A stretch of 63,780 nt of DNA, taken from the NCBI GenBank assembly GCA_903825445.1, contig CAIKAS010000239.1, positions 1-63,780 of the forward strand, read 5' to 3'. The notes under the pieces are model-generated. The model saw only the letters and a list, made by a program, of their open reading frames with translations. It did no database searches and was not told the origin of the DNA. This DNA is from an uncultured Acidobacteriia bacterium. GTDB taxonomy: Bacteria; Acidobacteriota; Terriglobia; Bryobacterales; Bryobacteraceae. The position numbers were made by a program, and so were the translations under genes. Below, in pieces: positions 36,715-45,541 of this stretch (position 1 is the stretch's first letter; each line of letters starts with the position of its first letter).

Positions 36715-37578
36715 TCAGGCGACGTGGGCAGCCAGCATACGCTCCCGCTCGGCGTTGAATTCGCAACCGAACAGGGCGATGATGGCAAGCAGATACATCC
36801 AGATCAAGAGGGCAATTCCCGTCCCGATGCTCCCATAGAGCAGGTTGTAGTTCGTAATATGCCGGACATACCAACTGAATCCGAGGGTAGCGAGCAGCCA
36901 AAGCACCGTGGCTAGCAGCGCACCCTGCCAAACGTCTCGCCAGCGCTGCGCCCGGTAGGGCCCAAAGTAATAAAGGATCGCCGTCAGACTCCAGGCGGCG
37001 CTGAAAGCCACCACATAGCGCATGGCGCGGGAGAAGAGCCGAAAGGAATCCGTCAGTGGATTGAGCACCGGGTCCGGTTTAAGCATTCGTGTAATTCCCT
37101 GCTCCACGGTGCCGCCGAACAGAATCAAAGACGACGCGCCAAACATCGGGATCACAATGAGGAACACCAGCATCAGGCCGACACCGATATGCGCACCCAT
37201 GGACCGTGTGCGCGGAACGTGATAAGCGGCGTTGAAGCCATCCATCAGACTCTTAATCACACTCGATGCTGCCCACAGCGACAGCAGCGCAGCCACTACA
37301 ATTAACGCCGTCGGGCGCTGGCCCTTATAGCGAAACTGCTGGAGTACGGCATCCTCCGTACCCGGGGGAAGAATTCGGGAAAGGAAGACCGCCATCTTCT
37401 GACGAACGTAATCGGCGCGAATCTGGACGGAGATCGCGGCAGCCGAAGTCAGAACGGGAAACAGAGAGAGCAACGCTGAGTAGGCAGCACCTTTGGCAAT
37501 AGCAAAAAGACCATCGTCGATGGAGGCGACGAGGGTCCGGCGGAGCAACCACGGGAGTTGGCGCACAGTCTGCGGCAC
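36715..37578 (-). CDS. YihY/BrkB family inner-membrane protein
   Basis: A 287-residue polytopic protein of the YihY/virulence factor BrkB family (formerly mis-called RNase BN). Signatures: GAAYSALLSLFPVLTSAAAI at helix 1, LLSLWAASSVIKSLMDGFNA, AILYYFGPYRAQRWRDVWQG and NYNLLYGSIGTGIALLIWMY in the last helices. GTG at 37578 starts the frame; a TATAAG hexamer ends 6 bases upstream, so this gene too may have a leaderless message. Function unknown; transport is suspected for the family. Confidence 0.9.
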   Translation of the reverse strand: MPQTVRQLPWLLRRTLVASIDDGLFAIAKGAAYSALLSLFPVLTSAAAISVQIRADYVRQKMAVFLSRILPPGTEDAVLQQFRYKGQRPTALIVVAALLSLWAASSVIKSLMDGFNAAYHVPRTRSMGAHIGVGLMLVFLIVIPMFGASSLILFGGTVEQGITRMLKPDPVLNPLTDSFRLFSRAMRYVVAFSAAWSLTAILYYFGPYRAQRWRDVWQGALLATVLWLLATLGFSWYVRHITNYNLLYGSIGTGIALLIWMYLLAIIALFGCEFNAERERMLAAHVA

Positions 37579-37598
37579 TGAAGACTTATAGTGTCACA

Positions 37599-37627
37599 GC
37601 AGGATCGGGTATGTCGAATGATCCTGC
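37599..37627 (-). terminator. Possible hairpin after the DUF1501 gene
   Basis: An 8-base perfect inverted repeat (GCAGGATC at 37599-37606, GATCCTGC at 37620-37627) with a 13-base loop begins 6 bases after the DUF1501 stop. No T run follows, so intrinsic termination would be weak. Confidence 0.4.
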
Positions 37628-37632
37628 GCGTA

Positions 37633-39027
37633 TTACGGTTGCCAAAGTTCGTTAATTGGCCCGTAGACGTCCTGATCAGAGTTCGGCACATAGTAGAAGC
37701 CGCGGCCGAGCGGATCGTCGTAACGAACAGTGGTCCAGTTGATTCCCATTGCGGAGTAGATAGTGGCCTCGATGTCTTCTGGCTTCACAGCACGCTGCCG
37801 CGACCAGCCGTAATCGACGATATTGGAGCCAGTAGAATCCGTGGACCCAACAACCTTGCCGCCCGTGACTCCCGCCCCGGCGAAAAAGGCGAATTGTTGC
37901 GCCAGGTGATCGCGGCCCGCGGCGGCGGTCAGTTTACCGGTGGTCCGCCCGAACTCGCCTGCCATCACTATCATAGTGTTGGCGAAATCTCCCGAAGACT
38001 TCAAATCTGCAATGAGCTGAGACAGGCCGTCGTCGAGTTGTTTGGCAAGAGCCGGCAACTGATTCGCAGAGTAGATATTTTGGTGCATGTCCCAGCCACC
38101 CAGAGTGATTTCGATATAGCGAGTACCCTGATTGGCTGCGATCACATGTTTAGCGATCACGCAGGCGTTGCCAAAACTAGTATTGCCGTAGGCCGTTGTT
38201 TCTGCCGCGGAATACGAAAAGGCCGAAGTGACGGCCGAGTTGTACATCATGCCTTTCGCGGCCGTGTAGAACTGGTCGTAATCGTCCATAGCAGAACCAT
38301 CGGGCGAGTCGCCGCTTCGGAGCGGGTCGTCGAGATGGTGCAGGAAGTCCCAGCGGTTGTTGAAGCGCGTTTGGCCGTCGGGATTCGAGGTGTTCTTGAG
38401 GCCGGTGTTTGAAGGCGTCACCTTGAACGGCGCGTATGATGCCGCCATGTAGCCCGGACCGGCGGCTGACGCGGAGTTAAGAGCGAGAAATGTCGGGAAT
38501 ACCTGATTGACAGTGCGTTCGGGATCCTTCTCAATGGCGACGACGGTACCGATGTTCGGCGAGACATTGCCCAGAACGCCGGCCGGATTGCGTCCGATCT
38601 GCGTCCATGTTTGCGCCAGCGAATGCACCAGCGCCCAGGGCTGCATAGACCGCACCAGCGCAAAATCGCCCATGTGAGTAGCGAGCTTGGGCATCAGGCC
38701 ATTGGGGAAAAGAACCCCGTTAGTGGTCGTGGGATTGAAACTGGCAGGGGTGGTCCCGGGGACGACCTTAAGGTCGAAAGTGTCGGTGTGGCTGGGCGCT
38801 CCGGCAAGCAGGATGTAGATAACGTTTTTCGCCGTATTGATTGCATTCACCGGCGTGGACGTAATCACTGTGGAACCGGACATCCTGGATGCAATCCAGG
38901 ACGCAGTCACGCCCGCGCCTGCAATATTGAGAAAGCGGCGACGGGAAAGGTGAGGTCTGGCGAAAAACGGCTTCACCGGATGGGGATACTCGCGGAAGAT
39001 CTTGTCGAACTTTTCCTGTGGATTCAT
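37633..39027 (-). CDS. DUF1501 domain secreted protein (second copy)
   Basis: A 464-residue DUF1501 protein, only distantly like the one at 7055. The N-terminus has HLSRRRFLNIAGAGVTASW, a twin-arginine type signal. Characteristic stretches are NVIYILLAGAPSHTDTFDLK, YIEITLGGWDMHQNIYSANQ and MIVMAGEFGRTTGKLTAAAG followed by RDHLAQQFAFFAGAGVTGGK. It is the second gene of a unit with the DUF1549/DUF1553 protein, 23 bases downstream of it. Substrate unknown. Confidence 0.93.
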   Translation of the reverse strand: MNPQEKFDKIFREYPHPVKPFFARPHLSRRRFLNIAGAGVTASWIASRMSGSTVITSTPVNAINTAKNVIYILLAGAPSHTDTFDLKVVPGTTPASFNPTTTNGVLFPNGLMPKLATHMGDFALVRSMQPWALVHSLAQTWTQIGRNPAGVLGNVSPNIGTVVAIEKDPERTVNQVFPTFLALNSASAAGPGYMAASYAPFKVTPSNTGLKNTSNPDGQTRFNNRWDFLHHLDDPLRSGDSPDGSAMDDYDQFYTAAKGMMYNSAVTSAFSYSAAETTAYGNTSFGNACVIAKHVIAANQGTRYIEITLGGWDMHQNIYSANQLPALAKQLDDGLSQLIADLKSSGDFANTMIVMAGEFGRTTGKLTAAAGRDHLAQQFAFFAGAGVTGGKVVGSTDSTGSNIVDYGWSRQRAVKPEDIEATIYSAMGINWTTVRYDDPLGRGFYYVPNSDQDVYGPINELWQP

Positions 39028-39050
39028 GGCAGTGGCTCCGTTCGTATCCG

Positions 39051-41051
39051 TTAGTAGTTGAAGCTGAAATCCAGCTTGTTAAACAGCGTCCACAGAACGT
39101 CTTCCGCGTTGGTTTTGTAGTTTACCGGACCACCCACGGCTAACTGGTTCAAGACCTGAGTCATCTCATCAGAAGACGGGTAACGGGAGAGCACGTTCAT
39201 GTACAGCGAGTTCACCAGCGACGTGCTCCCGTAAGTGGTTAGCTCCTTTTCCAGGAACGAAGCTGAAGCGCCCGTACCCGTGGCGTGGATGCGGCTCTGG
39301 ACATAGTTATCGTTCATGAGTCCGAGAGCCTGAAGGATCGAGCCTTCCTCCTTGCGCGGCTGATCGTCGCGGTTTCCGCGCAGGAATACATCTTCGAACT
39401 GGCTAACCGCCCCTCCGTTATCGGGCATATTCACCACGTCCGGGGCCTGCATGGCGTAGTTGATGGTTCCAAATCCAGGCGACGTCACTCCGTAGACGGT
39501 GGAGGCTGCAGTGAAGCCCGGAACGGTGTAAGTCGGGAAAGTGTTGATCGCGATGTTGATCGAATCGTGGATTTCTTCACTCCACAGCCTGCGAACGAAA
39601 TGACGAGCAAAGAACGGTTCGTACGAGGCCTGCCAGGTACCAGGGTAAACCGACGAAAGCTGGTAGGTCTGGGAGTTCACAATGAGCCGGATCAACGCCT
39701 TAACATCGTAGCCGCTATCGACAAAAGATTGCGCCAGCGCGTTGAGCAATTGCGGGTTCGAAGGTTGCAGCGTCCAGGGCGCGGGTGGTGGATTATTGGG
39801 ATCGAGTCGGGCGGGGTCGAACTGATCGGGCGGGTCCACAATTCCCATGCCGAACAACTCGGCCCAAACGTAATTGACGGAAGCGCGCGCAAACTGAAAA
39901 TCGCTGGTGACGAAGCCGGCGAGTGCGGTACGGTAATCCTGACCTTTGTTGGGCGTCTGTCCTGTCCAAAGGTAAGAAGGCGTAATCACGTTTACCGTTC
40001 CGATGGGCTGGCGTGCCGGCCGGTTGCCGGTCGTCGTGTTCAGTTGATAATCAGTGGTGTAACTTTCCAGCGCCCAAACGCTTGAATCGGACTTATTCGT
40101 TGCCGGATTCACTGGAGTGGCCACGCTCGCCGTTTTCGTCTTCGCCATGAAGGCGGAAAGACCCCACGCCTGCACCCGCGTGGTCTGGCTACCCCAGAGG
40201 CTGAGCGTATCCAGATGCCCGCGGCCATTGTGGCAGAGCAGGCAATTCACGTGGGCGATGCCAAGGAATTGATCGGCCATGTCGGCCGTCTGCATATCGA
40301 AGATGTCCTGCGCCGGCCCACCTGTGACCACGCTCAGTGGCAGATAGTTGAGCTGGCCGTTGGCCTGGTCGAAACTGTTCGTACCCTGAGCGGCGATCAT
40401 TTCGGTCGCCATCTTGTTGTAGGGCTTATCCGCAGCCAACGAATCGTGGATGTACTTGTAGAAAGCGTTGCGTCCTTCGTTGCGAATCTGCACCTGGGTA
40501 TTGGATGCCGTGTTCTTGTATAAATCGCCGAAGAACATGGTCCACTTGTCGACCCACGCGGACGACGCTAGCAGCGAATCGATCAGCTCAGCGCGTTTGT
40601 TAGGATCTACGCTCGCCACGAACTGGTTGACCGCGGTGGTAGTCGGGATGCGGCCGGTGAGATCCAGGCTGACGCGCCGAATGAATTCGTAATCGCTGGT
40701 CAGATCAGCTGGCTGAATATTGTTAGCCTGCAGCGCGTTGAAAATATTCTGGTCGATAATGCCGCCGTTGCCCGAGGCGGCGGCAACGAATGCTTTCACG
40801 CGGGGGATAGCCAGCTTGTCGGGAGATGCAGCCTGAAACTGACGCGTCAACGATCCCGCGACGGACTCGGTGGTCCGGTTGATCTTAGGCAGGAAATGCT
40901 CACGCTGGGCGCCGAAAAACGTGCACACGGAATCGGAGATGGACATCTGGGGACCAGCCGTCACATCTTCTGCGTGCGACGGAATTATCCATCCACACAC
41001 TCCCAGCACGGCGGCCGAAGCCGCAACAGGCACAAACCACTTTTTTTGCAT
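39051..41051 (-). CDS. DUF1549/DUF1553 domain secreted protein with one haem c motif
   Basis: A 666-residue exported protein (signal peptide ending PSHA). DUF1549 is marked by SDYEFIRRVSLDLTGRIPTT and KWTMFFGDLYKN. A CxxCH site, NCLLCHNGRGHLD, lies at residues 270-274 and could bind haem c. DUF1553 follows with FQFARASVNYVWAELFGMGI, KALIRLIVNSQTYQLSS and FVRRLWSEEIHDSINIA. The pairing with DUF1501 mirrors the planctomycete arrangement, in which the DUF1549 protein often carries cytochrome-like sites. A GGAGGG ribosome site precedes the ATG. The inverted repeat TTAGCG-CTAAAT-CGCTAA at 41086-41103 lies in its upstream region. Confidence 0.93.
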   Translation of the reverse strand: MQKKWFVPVAASAAVLGVCGWIIPSHAEDVTAGPQMSISDSVCTFFGAQREHFLPKINRTTESVAGSLTRQFQAASPDKLAIPRVKAFVAAASGNGGIIDQNIFNALQANNIQPADLTSDYEFIRRVSLDLTGRIPTTTAVNQFVASVDPNKRAELIDSLLASSAWVDKWTMFFGDLYKNTASNTQVQIRNEGRNAFYKYIHDSLAADKPYNKMATEMIAAQGTNSFDQANGQLNYLPLSVVTGGPAQDIFDMQTADMADQFLGIAHVNCLLCHNGRGHLDTLSLWGSQTTRVQAWGLSAFMAKTKTASVATPVNPATNKSDSSVWALESYTTDYQLNTTTGNRPARQPIGTVNVITPSYLWTGQTPNKGQDYRTALAGFVTSDFQFARASVNYVWAELFGMGIVDPPDQFDPARLDPNNPPPAPWTLQPSNPQLLNALAQSFVDSGYDVKALIRLIVNSQTYQLSSVYPGTWQASYEPFFARHFVRRLWSEEIHDSINIAINTFPTYTVPGFTAASTVYGVTSPGFGTINYAMQAPDVVNMPDNGGAVSQFEDVFLRGNRDDQPRKEEGSILQALGLMNDNYVQSRIHATGTGASASFLEKELTTYGSTSLVNSLYMNVLSRYPSSDEMTQVLNQLAVGGPVNYKTNAEDVLWTLFNKLDFSFNY

Positions 41052-41085
41052 TCCCCGTCCCTCCGACGAAAAGCTTGCTATCAGC

Positions 41086-41103
41086 TTAGCGCTAAATCGC
41101 TAA
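41086..41103. promoter_or_regulatory. Inverted repeat upstream of the DUF1549 gene
   Basis: A perfect 6-6-6 inverted repeat, TTAGCG-CTAAAT-CGCTAA, 35 bases before the minus-strand ATG at 41051. It could be an operator; no regulator gene is nearby. The remaining bases to the histidine kinase stop (41274) show nothing else clear. Confidence 0.35.
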
Positions 41104-41273
41104 CATTGAAACCCGATCTGCAACTAAGAGTTGTGAGGATCGATAATGTTTCATCGCCTGAAAGATTAAAAATGTCTAAACGGCAAACCAAATCCACTTA
41201 ACCCATTGAGAACAAAGACAACGGGTACGAGTGCCAGGCGGATGTTCGCCAACCACCAATTGGTAGCGCCTGA

Positions 41274-43040
41274 TCACGCAGGCAGGCGGAGTCGAAACCA
41301 CGCGCCTCCACCGGCACTGTCCTCCACCCAAAGATCGCCGCCATGATCGAGAACTGTTTGACGAGACAAAGCGAGCCCGAGCCCAAGACCGTTCTTTCCC
41401 GAGGTTACAAATGGCTGGAATAACCGGGGCCGAACGGTGGCGGGGATGCCCGGTCCGGTATCGCGAACCTCAGTCAGTACGCCGTCGCCGTTGCGTATCG
41501 CGACAATGGAAATGCTGCCGCCGGATGGCATGGCTTCGATGGCATTCGAAATGAGATTCAGGAAGACCCTTTCCATGCGGGCGCGTTCAAGCGGCAATTC
41601 GACGGTCGGGTCCACTGAAGTATGGATCTCAACCGACCGATCTGCGGCGGCAGGGGACAACACGTCGACGGCGGCATCAACGATCTCACGCAGTAAACAT
41701 GATTCGGGCGCGTGCACGCTGCCGCGGGAGACATCCACAAGTTCCTGCAGCATTTCGTTGATCACCCTGGAGGAGCGATATATGTTCCCCGCCAGCCGCT
41801 GCAACTGGTCCGGGCTAAGTTCGCCGTCCATCATCATTTCGGCGCCTCCATATATGGAAGCCAGAGGATTGCGCAGATCGTGAACGATAGAGCTAGATAG
41901 CTGCCCGATTGTGGAGATCCTTTCGCGCCGGATCAGTTCTTCCCGCGCACTTTGAATAGAGGCTGACATTGTGTTGAACGTGTGAGCCAGACGTGCGAGC
42001 TCATCTGCGCCCTGAACGGGAACCTGTTCACCGTAGTCTTCTTTTGCAATAAGAGCCGCGGCCCGATCCAGCTGGCGAATGGGGCGCAGTATCCGTCGGG
42101 CCAGCAGTACGCTCACGGCCATTCCAGCTAGCACGGCTGCGAGCCAAATCAAAAACAGACGCTTTTCGAGCGCCGTGAGATCGCGGCGGACGGAGTCGAA
42201 GTTGTGAAGAATCAGCAAATCGCCCGCAGGCGCGCCGGAAAGATCGCGCAGCGTCGTGGCAAGCACGGCGAACTCGTGCCCCGGCAATTCCAGTTGCTGT
42301 ACATCGGGGCCACGGCGGAACTCGTTCGCGAGGGGTCGCGTCTCGGCTTCGCTCAGCGTGGAGGCGACGGGCAGCCCGCCGGATAAGAAAACGAAGTCGC
42401 TGCCACCCGTGCGGTCTTTCAGGTCTCTTGCGATGTTCTGATTCACGGGAAAACCGGAGACCAGCACATTGAGTAATCCGGAACCGGCCTGCGTCTGCAC
42501 GTACACGGGAGTCACGACTAGTTCGTACAGCTTTCCGCCCACAAGCGAAAAACCGTCGGACTGCTGAGGAAACCGCGTGGACGCATCGCGCACCGCTGCA
42601 AAGTTGCCTTTATCTGGCAACTTTCCGCCGAGCGAAGCGATAATACCTCCCTGCGGGTCGGTGACCAGAAACACGTTGTCGGAATGCGGCGCGTCCGACT
42701 GTGCCGACGACGTTGCGGCAGAATCGGCCTGACCGACCCGAGACCAAAACTCCGCCGCGGTGTCCTGAATAGTGGCGCGATCGTTTGTTTGAAAAGCCCG
42801 CCTAACGTCCGACATGTTGCTGAGGGCAAGGCTGACTGTGCGAAGTAACTCGGCGCGGCTTTGCCAGAGCGATTCGTAGGCGCGGAGGCTGCCCTGCACT
42901 TCTACCCGCAGGTTATCGGAGAGAGAGCGTCTCGTGACATCCTGGACGAACCATCCCGCCGCTGCCAGCAGCAGAGTAATGGCGACGGACGTTGAGATGA
43001 CGATCTTCCCGAGAAGGGAGTGGGTGGATGGAAAATTCAT
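41274..43040 (-). CDS. HAMP-domain sensor histidine kinase
   Basis: A 588-residue membrane kinase, last gene of the five-gene regulator operon. One membrane helix at about residues 10-32, a periplasmic sensor region of about 260 residues with a Cache-like look (VFLVTDPQGGIIASLGGKLP, YELVVTPVYVQTQAGSGLLN), a second helix at 295-315, then HAMP (RRILRPIRQLDRAAALIAKE). The phospho-accepting H387 is in SSSIVHDLRNPLASIYGG; the ATPase has NLISNAIEAMP, VRDTGPGIP and GLGLGLALS. It overlaps the cupredoxin gene by 4 bases (ATGA). It should phosphorylate one or both receivers encoded upstream in the operon. Confidence 0.95.
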   Translation of the reverse strand: MNFPSTHSLLGKIVISTSVAITLLLAAAGWFVQDVTRRSLSDNLRVEVQGSLRAYESLWQSRAELLRTVSLALSNMSDVRRAFQTNDRATIQDTAAEFWSRVGQADSAATSSAQSDAPHSDNVFLVTDPQGGIIASLGGKLPDKGNFAAVRDASTRFPQQSDGFSLVGGKLYELVVTPVYVQTQAGSGLLNVLVSGFPVNQNIARDLKDRTGGSDFVFLSGGLPVASTLSEAETRPLANEFRRGPDVQQLELPGHEFAVLATTLRDLSGAPAGDLLILHNFDSVRRDLTALEKRLFLIWLAAVLAGMAVSVLLARRILRPIRQLDRAAALIAKEDYGEQVPVQGADELARLAHTFNTMSASIQSAREELIRRERISTIGQLSSSIVHDLRNPLASIYGGAEMMMDGELSPDQLQRLAGNIYRSSRVINEMLQELVDVSRGSVHAPESCLLREIVDAAVDVLSPAAADRSVEIHTSVDPTVELPLERARMERVFLNLISNAIEAMPSGGSISIVAIRNGDGVLTEVRDTGPGIPATVRPRLFQPFVTSGKNGLGLGLALSRQTVLDHGGDLWVEDSAGGGAWFRLRLPA

Positions 43041-43774
43041 CGGGAAGAACCAGGGTAGACGAGTTTATCGTCGGCGGGCGGATCGTAATCCTTCCCGTAT
43101 TTGTTCTTATGAGGAGCCACCAGATAGCCCGCTTCGGATATCGCCACGGGAGGGATGCGAAGGCCATCGGAGGTAACTAATATACGCTTCGCCAGGGACT
43201 GCAACGTCACATCGGCAGCTCGTTCGTGGAAGATACGGAGATCATATGCCCCGGGTGGGACGTCCAGATGAAATGAACCGTCGTGCTGCGTTACCGCAAA
43301 GTATGGCGTCGCGAGAACCAGAATAATCGAGCTCATAGAAGGATGGATATTGCAGAATACGCGGACCGTTCCGGGACGCTGGAATCGAACGGAGCGGGAA
43401 GTGCCCGGAGGATAGAGCCCAACATCGAATACCTGGCCGTTGTAGCTTGAGAATGCATTGTGAAATATGGGGTCCGCGTTGGGAAAATCGATGACCGTTC
43501 CGGCCAGCACCGGGAGAATGTGTGGCGTGAACATCTTATTCTTCTGCAGCATGGTGGCATGCTTTTCTGGTACCGGAACAGTCGGGCGGCCGGTCGATTG
43601 TAGTGATACGACAACGCCCGAGTAATCTTTCCCGCGAACTACCGATTCAAGCCGCGAATCGCGAAGTTCAACGGAGCCCGAGACGTTCGCTGCATAGAGA
43701 AGCGCGGAGGCGAATGCCGCCTGGAGCATCAGAGACAACACCGCCCTAAAACAGGTACGCGAGAGCCAGATCAT
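43037..43774 (-). CDS. Cupredoxin-like exported protein (methylamine-utilisation-protein-like)
   Basis: A 245-residue exported protein (hydrophobic signal to about residue 29, ALLYAAN). The middle has the layout of a type 1 copper site: H105 in DPIFHNAFSS, then C141, H144 and M147 in VRVFCNIHPSMSSI, preceded by HILPVLAGTVIDFPNADPIF. A small beta domain follows (DGSFHLDVPPGAYDLRIFHE). Similar proteins are labelled methylamine utilisation protein or plastocyanin-like, but no methylamine genes are here. Its place between a porin and a kinase, near a decahaem cytochrome, suggests a periplasmic electron carrier or copper/redox sensor. It overlaps the porin gene by 29 bases. Confidence 0.82.
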   Translation of the reverse strand: MIWLSRTCFRAVLSLMLQAAFASALLYAANVSGSVELRDSRLESVVRGKDYSGVVVSLQSTGRPTVPVPEKHATMLQKNKMFTPHILPVLAGTVIDFPNADPIFHNAFSSYNGQVFDVGLYPPGTSRSVRFQRPGTVRVFCNIHPSMSSIILVLATPYFAVTQHDGSFHLDVPPGAYDLRIFHERAADVTLQSLAKRILVTSDGLRIPPVAISEAGYLVAPHKNKYGKDYDPPADDKLVYPGSSR

Positions 43775-45176
43775 AGTGGTTGTTTATCCGCAATCCGGAA
43801 GTGATGTAGTCAGTGCGTGTTTGTGATACTTCAAGCGCGGCGAGCACGTTGGGCGCCAGCTTATAAACGGCGTTTCCTGCGTAAACCAGATTGCGGCGAA
43901 CGCTGTTCGACATGAGGTCCGACGCGCGGTCCGCTTCTTCTCCGGCGTAAATGTGAAAAGAAAAGCGACCTGCGGGAAGAATTGCCATCTGACTCCACAG
44001 ACCCAGGCCATGCACGGGAATCACCTCACCGGAAGAGAGAAAAGTGAAACCCTGGCGCAGCCCACCGAGTCCTGAATCGTCCGTGCCGCGAAAGAATGCA
44101 CCCGAGAATTCGAGCTGGCCGGAAGGTTTTGCCAGCCAGTCAAGTGTCCCCAGGCGTGAACTAACAGACTGCCCCGCTACGTGCGAGACGCTGTCGTGAA
44201 AACCAGGCGCAATTTCAAAGCGCCTCTTTTCGGAGCTGTGATAAAACAGCAGGCGACCTTCATAAGCGGGGCGCTGATGCTCAAGCGTGCCAGAAAGTGC
44301 GGCGGGTGCACTGGCAGGATAAACCTCCGATGTCTCAAAGACACCAGCCTGCGCGCGAAGACCGGTTTCGCCCGCACCAGGGTCGGCGTTTTGGCTGAAT
44401 ACAAAACGCTGTTCCATCCGAAGTTGCGGCTGCCAGTTCCACAAATTTCCCGCTGTGGCGAGAGGCGCCAGCCCCACCTGAGCCAGCGACACGGGCTCGC
44501 GCGGCGAAACAATCGGCTTGTCCTGACCCGCGCTGATGGTGGTGTTTTTCCAGACCAGATCCAGCGTGGCGGTCCTTATGCGAAACAGGTTATTGCCCGG
44601 CGCTGAGGTACCACCCCAGAAATCAAAGTATGCCGTGCCGCTCGCCTTGCCACCGCCGGGCAGATCGGGTCCGTTGAACTTCAGGCCGATAATGGTTTGG
44701 CGAAAAGTCGCGCCCGACGTAGCGGCAGATTGATTGAGTTGAGCCGTCAGGGGCACCTCGGATGTCCCCCCAAACCCGCCATTGTGAAATGCGTTGAACA
44801 GCACCATGCCTGTAAGTGTGACCGGCATGCGTTGTGAAGTACCCACTTTGGTCTGCGCAAGTTCGTCAGTGCGGCTTTCCTGGACGTCCAGGCGCTCCGG
44901 CACGGGTGGCGTGACTTCCGCGGCGGGCAGGGCTGCCGGCACCGTAAGCGCCGCGGCGCGTTCTCCAGTAGCCAGAGCCGCAGACGGCACCGGCGCCAGT
45001 TGCCTGCGCAGTTCCTGCACCTCCGCGAGGAGAGCTTCGTTTTGTTTTTCCAGCCTGTCGAGCCGGTCCGCAATTCGCTGCAGATCGCTTGCGGCTGGAG
45101 TGGCGGCCGTCTGAGCGTTCAGCGCGATGCATGCGCACAACGAAATCGCAAGTGTAACCGATATTCGTATCAGCAT
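43746..45176 (-). CDS. Porin-like outer-membrane beta-barrel protein with coiled-coil N-terminus
   Basis: A 476-residue exported protein (MLIRISVTLAISLCACIALN signal). A short coiled coil follows (LQRIADRLDRLEKQNEALLA), as in trimeric porins where this helix bundles in the periplasm. Then comes a Pro/Ala linker and about 350 residues of alternating beta strands rich in aromatic residues, ending DLALAYLF with a C-terminal phenylalanine. No close family recognised; DcaP/OprP-like layout is a possibility. The start overlaps the lone receiver gene by 7 bases. Confidence 0.8.
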   Translation of the reverse strand: MLIRISVTLAISLCACIALNAQTAATPAASDLQRIADRLDRLEKQNEALLAEVQELRRQLAPVPSAALATGERAAALTVPAALPAAEVTPPVPERLDVQESRTDELAQTKVGTSQRMPVTLTGMVLFNAFHNGGFGGTSEVPLTAQLNQSAATSGATFRQTIIGLKFNGPDLPGGGKASGTAYFDFWGGTSAPGNNLFRIRTATLDLVWKNTTISAGQDKPIVSPREPVSLAQVGLAPLATAGNLWNWQPQLRMEQRFVFSQNADPGAGETGLRAQAGVFETSEVYPASAPAALSGTLEHQRPAYEGRLLFYHSSEKRRFEIAPGFHDSVSHVAGQSVSSRLGTLDWLAKPSGQLEFSGAFFRGTDDSGLGGLRQGFTFLSSGEVIPVHGLGLWSQMAILPAGRFSFHIYAGEEADRASDLMSNSVRRNLVYAGNAVYKLAPNVLAALEVSQTRTDYITSGLRINNHYDLALAYLF

Positions 45177-45541
45177 AAGAGTTGCTCCAGTTTGCGGCGA
45201 ACTGCCGCGGGTGAATACGGCTTCGAAAAAAAAGCGTCGGCGCCATGCGCCAGAGCACGCGCCGGAAGTTGAGGGTCGCTGTCGCCTGAGATCAGCAGCA
45301 CTGGCATGCGGGCAAAACGCATCTCAGCCCGGAGCTGTCGGATGAGTTCGAATCCGTCGTGATCCGGCATGTGCAGATCGGTCACAAGAGCCGCGACATT
45401 GTTGCCTTCCACTCTGAGCGCGGCCAGCGCGGCGCAGGTGCTTGGCAACACCACGGTCCGAAGCCCAGGCATCGATTCCAGAGCAATCTGGAGGGTTTCG
45501 GCGCAGTTCTCACTGTCTTCCACAATCAGGATCGTTCTCAT
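45170..45541 (-). CDS. Stand-alone response regulator receiver protein
   Basis: A 123-residue single receiver domain without an output domain. Acidic pocket E8-D9 in ILIVEDSEN, phospho-accepting D55 in LVTDLHMPD, S85 in LLISGDSD and K107 in FSKPYSP are all present, so it should be phosphorylated. ATG at 45541 forms an ATGA overlap with the preceding OmpR-type regulator. With one kinase and two receivers in one operon, it may be a phosphate sink or act by protein contact. Confidence 0.93.
   Translation of the reverse strand: MRTILIVEDSENCAETLQIALESMPGLRTVVLPSTCAALAALRVEGNNVAALVTDLHMPDHDGFELIRQLRAEMRFARMPVLLISGDSDPQLPARALAHGADAFFSKPYSPAAVRRKLEQLLC

Noticed and set aside
41255..41264. Palindrome ACCAATTGGT after the histidine kinase gene as a terminator
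   Set aside because: Only a 10-base self-complementary stretch with no loop and no T run; too weak to call.
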